64,000 nt of DNA. It comes from Rhynchonema sp. JSB1_4. Taxonomy: Eukaryota; Nematoda; Chromadorea; Monhysterida; Xyalidae. Positions 55,247 through 64,000 of this stretch are shown piece by piece. The notes under the pieces were generated by a model that saw only the letters and a program-made list of their open reading frames with translations, was not told the origin of the DNA and did no database searches. Positions within the stretch are counted from its first letter, which is position 1; the number at the start of each line of letters is the position of its first letter. The stretch is from positions 101,613 through 165,612 of the forward strand of contig JASAMV010004951.1 in NCBI GenBank assembly GCA_030248065.1, given 5' to 3'. Made by a program: the position numbers and the translations under genes.

Positions 55247-58200
55247 TTGTCAGTGAAAGAATTTTTTCTCATGTCCATTGCTTGATATGAGCGCGTTCTG
55301 TGTGCAGCTTGGCCGGTTGATTGATTAACGGGATTACTTGAATTAAGACACAGCGAGCACCGTGCCTAAGAACAAGCCAAGACCCAATCAAAATGAATGC
55401 CCAAATGGTGAAAAAGGCAAAATCAGTCCAAGGTGCGGTTTCAGCAAGGCAGTCGGCCCGATCCCATTAACGCGCGTACGTTTGCGGGCAGAAATGTTGA
55501 CGATGCATACTCATACCAGAGTTTTCCACACAAAGACCCGGGAGTTCTAAGTGGAAATTGGCGGAAAATGGGACCCCGACAAAAAAAGAAAAAATCTAAT
55601 TACAGTCCTCGAGTGTTTTGTGGAAACATTTCCACTTACAGCTCTCGGCGGCTTGGAGCGAATATATTCTGCGACCACATTTGAACGTGGTTATGACGAT
55701 CTTCCAACAAAAGTAAAATGTATATGTAGAATAGTTCAGCTGCTGGTGCTCCCAGAGGGCATATTGACATGGTGACAGGTGCGCGAAAATAGACTTGTAT
55801 ACCTGCATCTCAAGTTTTCATATGAACCGGGCAGTTACGTATTGCTCGGAACACGTGTTATACTACCGAGAGAACCAGATTACGAATTTTGCCAGCCGTG
55901 AGTATGGTGCGAGTTCGTTGTGATGAAAAAAAACGAACGATTGATATATCAAACTGCCATCTGTAAAGAACAAGACTGTTGAATTTGAACTCGTTTTTTT
56001 TCATACAGAGCAAGTTTTTCTAGAGACACTTGGCACTGCGCCGTACTGCACGGCAAAATAAATGAACTCAAAGCGCAATTTTTCTTCGGCAATTTCACCA
56101 ACTTATGATCCTCTAGTCTCTGGATATAATACCAGAACAAGGATTGTGCTGAATCTGGTCTGGTTAGGTCATCATAGTTATTGGTCAGTCAAAACCCCCT
56201 CTTGTGTTCCAGGGGACCAGGGCCATAAATGCGCCAGTTGCGGTTATATCGCAGTTACATCTTATGAACTTATACGTATACATACATACCTGCTTAAGAT
56301 TATTTGGAGTTGCCCGTGAATGAACCACCAAAATTTTCGAACTTGAAAAAAGATCATCGGGAAATTCTGGTTTGATGACCAACAATCTAAAAGTACTGCG
56401 CCGTCGCAATTTTTCTGTGTGATAGCGCCTAGCGCCGGATCTGAAGTTATGGTTCTGAAATATGTATATTTAATATTTTATATCACTGTTGCGTACAAAA
56501 GTTAGTTACATAGATCAGTGAATAAATCTTCAAATAAGTTTCATCGCTACGAACTTGAATATAAAAATTGCCAGCACAGGCTGCATGGGCAACAGCGAAA
56601 TACAAGTTTCGGCAGTAGCGGCTTTTAAAAAAGTTGGAAAGATTATGTATAACTGTGCGGTGTACCAGAGCTTACCAGCCTTAGGGCTCGATAATCTTCA
56701 CCTAGATCTGAGATACAAATTGTCATTGATTTTATTGCGATGGAAAACTTATCAATTTGAGCTACATTATGTATTATCAATTTGAGCTCCATGGGGTTCT
56801 CAGGGTTCATGGATTCAATTTAGCCTGGAAACCAGGATGGCGGACAATTGAGGAATCGCAAACATGAATGAAGTTCGTCTTCTGCTCGTAATGCCGACGA
56901 CCGCTCGAAATTGCGAATAAAGACCAGGTTAGCTAAACGGCACATTATGAAAAAATGCTGATACGGGTCGTTATTGAAAAAAGTTCAATTCCCACATCGC
57001 ACAGTGATCATTTTCATATATGCCTGGGCACCCCGTTGTCTTTTAAAAAATAATATGTTCTTTCATTACAGCCGTATCACGTGGAGAAAGTTGTTTATCG
57101 TGAACCGGAGTGTCGATTTAGTACGATAATGATTAAGAAAAGAAACAAAAACTGCAAGAGAAACGGGGAAACATTCCATGCGCAGGAATCCCGTTTCGAC
57201 CAGCGTTTTGCTTTTGGTGTGCCAGAACATCGTCAGTGCGAATGCGCCAAAGATGGTCACTTGACCAAAGAAACAGAGTTGAGAGAGAACCTTCATAAAA
57301 CACCTTCCTTGTAAAAATAGAAATGTTCACATGTACAAATGTCCACACTGGGATCGCTTTTTTTAGGTCCGCTTAGAAAAACGTCGAAAAATAACGCCAT
57401 AAAATAAGGCTGGCATAAAACTATCTCAAATGGCGGCTCACCTGCTGACAGCCAATAAGCGAGCGCAGTCATGTTGAAGGGACAAAAGGACATCATATTG
57501 CTATTGTTGTCGGATATTCAAGACAGACTACGGTAGATTCGATTTGTCGTGCACCAGGTACCAAACAGGAAACGTATACTTGTCGAGGAAAAACAAACAG
57601 ACCGTTTCTTTGAATGATCAAGTTTGTGCACCATGCCAGAGTCTTGTGTTTACTTTTTGTGAAAAATATTCTTGGGCATGTATATGTATATGTACCTGAT
57701 TTGGTTGGTTACCTGGGTTGAGACGAAGAGCATATAGGAAGAACCAATGTGAAATAAGAAGCGCGCAAATTATAACGACGGACTTATTGTACAATGGTTG
57801 ACTTGAGCGATTGACGTGCTTGAGCATCACAAAACGATAGTATACATTGCATATGCATGTATGGTTACCTGAATATATGGTCTTATATTATATTCTTCGC
57901 TTGCGCCTCAACCAGGAACAGTACGTCAACCATCTTACAATTGGCCAAACCCGTGACACACCCGTTTTTGTTCTTGCGCACGCAATTGTGGTCATCATTG
58001 CATGTTCATAATCATTGTCAGCGCTAGTTTGGTATATGAGGAGTTGAGAACGAACTTACCAAGCAGGCTGGATACGATAGAGCTTAATGCCAGTGGAACA
58101 TATTGCGTGCTTTTTTATAAATGCAGGACTATGAAACCAGATCAACCGGTTCACATGAGAACCGAAACCAGCAAAGCACCTTTTAGCGCATATCAAGAAG

Positions 58201-58517
58201 AATAATGCGGTTATCTGCTTAACATGCAAGCTGTCGTGCGCATGCACACGAGCTGCTGCAAACAAGAGAAATAAAGTTTTCTGCATATGAACGACAATAA
58301 ACACGCGCAGGTGAGAATAACCGCTACTGCAGTAACGAATCTATGAAGAGAACATTATCCCTTGGCCAAGCGTCTCTGACCCCGATGTTCTGATCAAATG
58401 ATGAAGAGTAATCTGAAAAAGCATTTTTGGGAAGATTTGTTTATGAAACGCGTTTGCCTGATCCGGAAAGCGAAACCAGAGATATAACAGCAGCGCATGT
58501 GGACGTACATATATATG
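55247..58517. other. intergenic, nothing recognised
   Basis: Open frames at 55362-55775 and 57081-57314 have no recognisable domain. The first has a start in good context, but the two overlapping frames are equally open and neither shows exon borders that fit a known family. No complete transposon ends seen. Confidence 0.4.
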
Positions 58518-58880
58518 TATAGTCCAACCACGAACTCATGAGACGACTTATTTTGAAGTTGACTTGAACGGATCCAATAATGTTCCGGTTCCACGTGTTT
58601 CGGAAATGAAAGAAAGAGAAATGCATGTATTTTTTAAAAACACGCTCTCCACCTCGGCGCGTAAATTCCCTCTTGACTCCCAAAACATTTGTGTGTTGAA
58701 CGATGTTGCTGTTCGCGTAAGCACGCAACAAATTGAGGTCAGCCAGCTGGAACTTATCATCATGTCTCTCGGCCCAATCTCTTTCTTTTGTTTGCGAAAA
58801 CCCGTGTAACCGGCGCATTTTTGAATCTGGCCAAGCAAGCTTTAAAAAGCGTAGTCTCATGAGCACGTGGCTGGACTATA
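58518..58880 (-). repeat. R-family element copy 3, most complete
   Basis: 363 bases, TATAGTCCAACCACGAACTC to the inverted TATAGTCCAGCCACGTGCTC. No clean duplication is visible. Open frames on the minus strand are shared with the other copies because of DNA similarity. Confidence 0.82.
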
Positions 58881-61800
58881 CATCGGGGGATGCGCGGTAG
58901 CCATATTTCTATTGGTTTGTTTGCGAGAGCGAAAATTTTTCAACTTGTATTTATACATACAGTACATAGGTGGCACACAGCGCGCATTAGGAATGACGAA
59001 TTTGAAAAGGTCTCTGAAATGTGGATAATATGGTGCGTTTTTGTTTGCTAAACTTCATCCTATACTTAAGGTACTGTATATAAACATATATACACATGTC
59101 GAAAGTCAGTATTCTCAAAGGCTCCAGAAGAGGCTCAAAGCTTACGCGTGTGGGTGTGGATACGATATTTTAATCCTGCACGTATTACGCGCACGCACAA
59201 ACTCATGCGACCAGAAAAATTGATGGGATCAACATACGCAAAGCATCAGACGCCGAGACACAAATTTTGGTTCCGGTAAGCCAAAATAAGACACGCCTGT
59301 AGACCAGAACAAGCTTTAGATTACGTGTGTGTGACATGGTTCGATGACCTCAACAGGCACTCTCACTTTGTTATATGAATGAGTTTCATGCTTTCAAAAA
59401 ATGATAATATTCGACGAGACACTGGATCGCAAAAAAACAGCACCACTTTTCTTTCAAAACAGGTTATACGTGATGTGTAGTTAAAATTTTAACTTATGTA
59501 TTGACCAGTTTCAGTGAAAGGTGACGAATTGCCCAGCAATAAGGTCGAGGGGCTTTGGTGATGTTTCATTTGTGAAAGGCGCTGTTGTCTGGAAAACATA
59601 TAATATTTCGTCAGCCGAAGCTTTCAACACCCGAATTCCTTTAAAATATAATACATTCACAGGTGGTGCTGCCCTTCGCATTGTGTTTGAATTGGCCAAT
59701 AAAGCAAAGTGCAAAACGATGAGTGATTTGATGTTGAGTTCAGACCGAAAAACGAAATATTTTGCTGTTATACTTCCTCGTTGGACCCGATATTTGAATT
59801 TCGTATTTTAAAATACTGAGCTTGGGTGTCTGTTTTGAAAAACGAAACCCAAAACCGTGCGCTTCCACTGCCCAACCCAGCGGCGCACACCTAGAACTCA
59901 TAAACGAAAAGTTCACGCAAGCTGGGTATGTACATATACCTAGGTACACCAAAACCAGTAATTTTGGAACTCTGGCTTGGTATTCGGCCCTTTGACTTGA
60001 ACAACAAGGCACCCGCTGCGACACTGCCGCCTTCAGCGGACCCTCTGTTTTAGGAGTCGACAGTATGCAATCCAAGTACCCATAGTCAGTCATACAGCTG
60101 GCATGCTTAAAGAATCAAACAGAGTTCCAATCTTGTCATTATAAAGACGGCAAACTGCAGGACATTAAAGAAGTTCAGCGCACTCCGGATTGATTTTGAT
60201 GAAAAAAACGTGCATTAAGTTGAATTGGATAGCGTCTGGTCGTAAACACGTGTGGAGCGAACAAAATAACTATTTTCTCAGAAGATCAGTCACATTTCAA
60301 AAAATGGGTATGACACTTGATCAACAGGAACCGTATTTGAAAGTTATCGAAACTACAGCTTCAGCCAAGGGCGTATTCAACGGGGCCAGAGGGCCACGTC
60401 CCCTTTTCTCAAATTTTTGAAAAGGGGCCTGAATTTCAGAAAGAACAGTGGAAAAAGACTCCAAATGACTTACAATCCCGCCCGCCATTTCCAGTGAAAT
60501 TTTGTGAAATTCTGCTGATTTTGCATGGCCCAATTCTGATCAAGCACTGGATCAAAGACTTTTCAAGAAATGGAAGGGACATTATGAAAATGTTGAAAAA
60601 GCTGATATTTCTGTGGCTGCGGTTACATTTGACGTTTAGTGCCTCACTGGCCCACGACTGTCTGTGCGTGATGGGATCTTGCTCGTTTTCATGAAACGTG
60701 GAATCTCCAACGAAGGTGCGCGTGCGCACAAAACGTCAGGTGGCGTGTGTTTTACATCAATTCTTACAAAGGCCAAACGCAAACATGAACAAGAGCATTA
60801 TTTACAATTGCTTTCTAGAAAGCAAGTTGACCCCCTCCCTTGGCCTAAAGCAACATACTGTATGTAGATCCATGCATTCAGACTGGGACCAGGAAGTTTG
60901 TGCTTGGTGAATAAGTGCTACGGGCAATTAAAAATACAGTATTGGAAAAAATGAAATCGAGATTTTCTTAAACCCATGTCTTGCTGGATTGAAAGACAGA
61001 CAAAGAAAACCCTCGATCTGTTCAAGATGCGGGAAGCGGGCCAGCTGTTTGCTAGATCATCACAAAGTATACAGTCGATCCTTTTTATGGTGAAACCTTT
61101 CATCCAAATTGGGCCTATATAAATCGATAAAGTTTTCACCTTTTTACAAACAGAGCCCCGGGGGCTTTATACGAAAGACTCCGGAGGTACATACATGCGT
61201 TAACAAAGGTGGAGGACCTGGTTCCGCGCGCCGGTCGAAGAGAGAAGTTTTCGTTCACAAAAACATTTCGGAATGTTACTTTCTCACGTTTACTCTATAC
61301 AATCGTCCGGTGCCAAGCAGGGTTGGATTAAAAAGATTTTTATTGTCGAACTTTTTTTAACTTTTTTAAATTTTAATTTTTTTTAAGATTTACTTTTTTT
61401 TTATTCCGGACCACAAAAATTTCGGCTCTCAATGTGAAAAATTGTCGAAATTTTTTGTTAGTATGTTTGATTGTATTGGAGAATATAGGAATAGTTGACA
61501 CCGACCAGTTGTGTTCACAAACGGGCACTGCCAAGAAAGCAAACTGCTCACGCTACTTATACGTCAGCAAACAATGCGGATGCGGGCTGGTGTGACAAGT
61601 AAACAGCACATAAAATTATTACCTACAACGTGCATGAAGGCTAGATGCCAAATACCGGTTGTGGGTTTATCTGTGCAACTGGTACCATGGAACCAGGAAC
61701 AAGTCTGACATACTGTAAAAGTCGTTCAAGCGTAACCGCGCAAAGCGCAGAGAGAGAACCAAGAACTTTTCTCTCATTTATTTCGCTCAGTTGTACACGC

Positions 61801-62851
61801 GCGCGCGCGAGAGAGAGGCAGGTCATTTTTTAATTTCCAACTCACACACAATGTATCGAATTGTGCGTCGCACGTGTGCGGTAATGGAATGGCATGGCAC
61901 GACGGCTGGGGCCCTGAAAATTAAAAAAGTGCACGCTTGTATAGACATTGGACATTGGGTTCACACACAGAGCGTGCACGCCTCACACAGCGGAAGGTGA
62001 TTTTCGACTTTTGAAGTTCAAGTGAATGCACGCTTGGATGTGGCTCGTGTTAGATCCACTGAAGCTATTGAAGCTAGTTGCCCGCCGATCAAGAGGACTG
62101 CACGATGTCACTTTGGGTCTATTCGTCTTTGCACCATGCGCACCTCACATCACAGGTATATACCTCCTCTAATTGAAGCAGTGAGCTATATCTTTTCAGC
62201 CATGATTTTTGGGTGGCTTCTATTAGAGGAGGCTTCTATTAAGCTGGCTAAGATCTGAAAAATACTACAGGAATGCGTGTTTATTGACAAACAAATGGTC
62301 AAAAACGGACAAATTACAAACAGTACCGAAAACCGGAGAATTTGCATAATGAAATGTCAGCGTTTGCAGAAATGGACACCGCATAAGGGGAGACCGCATG
62401 TTGGGGAGGGGCTTCGCTTAGGACTGGTTTTTTTTCAGACATTGTCTGGTGTGATAGAAGCTTCTATTAGAGGAAATATGGTGGGTACAGTAAGCATCCT
62501 GTGTCCCTGAGATTGCGACACATCGAACAAAAACCGTATGCACTGCGAGGTTGGACAATCGTTTCGTGACTCACATTTGTCTGGTACTGATGCCGCTTTG
62601 TGGGTTGCGCCACGCATTCAACACCACATGCCTAAAACCTAGACAATGAATAGTCGCGGAACTGAGCCTAAAGACACTGAACCTGAAAACACCTCAAGTA
62701 ATCCAACTGCGCACGGACACCCATCAGGCTTTTCCGGTCACGTGAGCCAGTACGTATTTTATGAACGGTCACGCACGTGTTCATGCTGCGAAGCACACAT
62801 TTGACTACGACAACTGCACTCGGACGATGCTGCACCACCGATGAGACCAGT
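58881..62851. other. intergenic, no recognised gene
   Basis: The longest open frame (59521-59811, +, 96 codons) includes GFGDVSFVKGAVVWKTYN but matches no family I know, and its minus strand is also open. At 61319 a CAGGGTTGGATTAAAAA terminus of the K type begins an A/T-rich stretch of about 90 bases without a partner. CTTCTATTAGAGGA-type units recur at 62218-62475. A CG dinucleotide run lies at 61797-61810. Confidence 0.4.
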
Positions 62852-63090
62852 ATAGTAAATTTCCAAATTCGCTGCCTCACAGTAGAATACGCCCCATAGT
62901 TAATGTCAAGTTATAAACCCGAACGCTAACCATGCGCGGTTCTGAAACATTGCGCGCAGCTGCCTGGCTGGCTGGCAAGCTGCGTCTGTGTTGGCTGTCA
63001 ATGTTTCACAAGTTGATTTTCGGGTTTAGAACCTGACATTAACTATGGGGCGCACTTTACTGTGCGGCAGCGAATGTGGAAATTTACTAT
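62852..63090. repeat. P-family inverted-repeat element, complete
   Basis: Arms ATAGTAAATTTCCAAATTCG to ATGTCA and the near-perfect complement ending AATTTACTAT. TGAAACATTG and CAATGTTTCA lie symmetrically on the two sides of the axis at about 62971. The ends suggest a TA target but this is not provable here. Confidence 0.85.
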
Positions 63091-64000
63091 AACATGTTTA
63101 TATGTATATTATGTATGCATATCTTGCGAATGTGTCGGACAGAGCCAATTACTTTTGACTAGCGTAAGAGCTGTTCCTTTTATACGTGCGCTGATCAATA
63201 ACTTTTACGCTGGTCTCAATATTATTGACATAACGTAGTCATAAAAAAGAAAAAAACGAAAATTTGGTCATTTGGTCCATCCGCGATGGCCGAATGTTGA
63301 CACGTCTGACAGAGTAAATTGTCTCTCTATGTCGTTCCAAGAGGCTTGTTTTTTCGCGCGCCGCTCTTTCCTCACTCATGACCAGTGCCTTTTTTATTTC
63401 AATGTTCAGAAATGAACAATGAACGACTCATTTTGTCTTTGTGTGAGTGCGAGTGATGTGTGGTGTCTCTGAGCTTCAAAACTGGCTGTGGTCGGTCGAT
63501 GGCAGGTCTTGTTAATCAAGAGACCCGCATGTTGCGTTTTGTCGTGTCTGCACGGGTTCAGTTGTTGGTTTATTGATAAACGAACAGAGTAAAATGGAAA
63601 CAGAACATGCACCTCCATGAGGTTTCACTGGCAAAACATGTTTATGTTTACAATGATTTTTTCTAAATAAAAACCATACGGAGCCTGCGAGGACTTTTAA
63701 GAAGTGAACGGTCATAGAGGACGCTTAGTCTCTGATGAAGACTCCATCAATACCCCCAATTTCGCAAATAGTACAAACCGGCCAGCTTAAAACTGAACTG
63801 ATGGACAATTAATTCGCTGACAAGCAGACAGATACACCTGGGTTTTTCCGAAGCAGTTTTGCCCACGGCTGTTGCAGAAGTTGAGCAGTGAAAAAAAACC
63901 GACCTCGAAAATTTCAGCGTTGTGAACTTTGTTTGTGCCTTGTGTTTCTTCTATTTCAAATTCAAATTTTATCTGTAAGCTCACGCAAAGACCTTCAGGA
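63091..64000. other. intergenic, nothing recognised
   Basis: A small stem pairs GACTAGCGTAAGAG (63157) with CTTTTACGCTGGTC (63201). No gene recognised to the window end. Confidence 0.4.

Noticed and set aside
30075..58880. Shared minus-strand peptide in R-family copies (ANSN...NVLG.KREFT) as a conserved small protein
   Set aside because: Frames coincide because the DNA is repetitive; borders follow the element, and no start, stop or splice structure is conserved.
59521..59811. 96-codon frame as a gene or exon
   Set aside because: No recognisable family and the opposite strand is also open; kept only as a note.

Overview
This is a eukaryotic, animal nuclear window. Two spliced protein genes can be reconstructed exon by exon, with GT-AG introns of about 80 to 3,000 bases, no operons and no recognisable tRNA or rRNA. 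The short pyrimidine-AG acceptors, the gene families and the very high load of short terminal-inverted-repeat transposons suggest an invertebrate, probably a protostome. I cannot assign the phylum.

Positions 1-10628 are almost entirely transposon-derived. This part holds a complete hAT-type element with a truncated transposase reading frame, GC-rich repeats built on GGGCCGG, a palindrome of about 1.45 kb with a hairpin array at its centre, and a stack of non-autonomous elements inserted into each other three levels deep. Perfect 8-base target-site duplications (TSDs) can be read for many of them.

Positions 10904-36244 (+) are one gene of 31 proposed exons for a Patronin/CAMSAP protein, the microtubule minus-end stabiliser. 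It has an N-terminal CH domain, a long glutamine-rich linker with coiled coils, and a C-terminal CKK domain. The exon phases agree throughout and sum to 3,903 bases (1,300 codons plus stop).

Positions 41969-50630 (-) are a nine-exon gene for a rhodopsin-family neuropeptide receptor, closest in motif to leucokinin-type receptors. Its exons sum to 1,251 bases (416 codons plus stop). Introns of both genes are full of the same transposons.

From 50640 to 64000 I recognise no protein gene. This part holds further inverted-repeat elements, one of which carries a 68-base hairpin array.

Two features go beyond ordinary annotation. Many sequence-unrelated short elements share a CAG/CAGTG terminus and 8-base duplications, as if one hAT transposase moved them all. 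The 8-mer ATGTTTCA (TGAAACAT on the other strand) occurs about 30 times, roughly ten times the chance expectation, in introns near 3' splice sites and in foldback elements. The two genes have no evident functional link.
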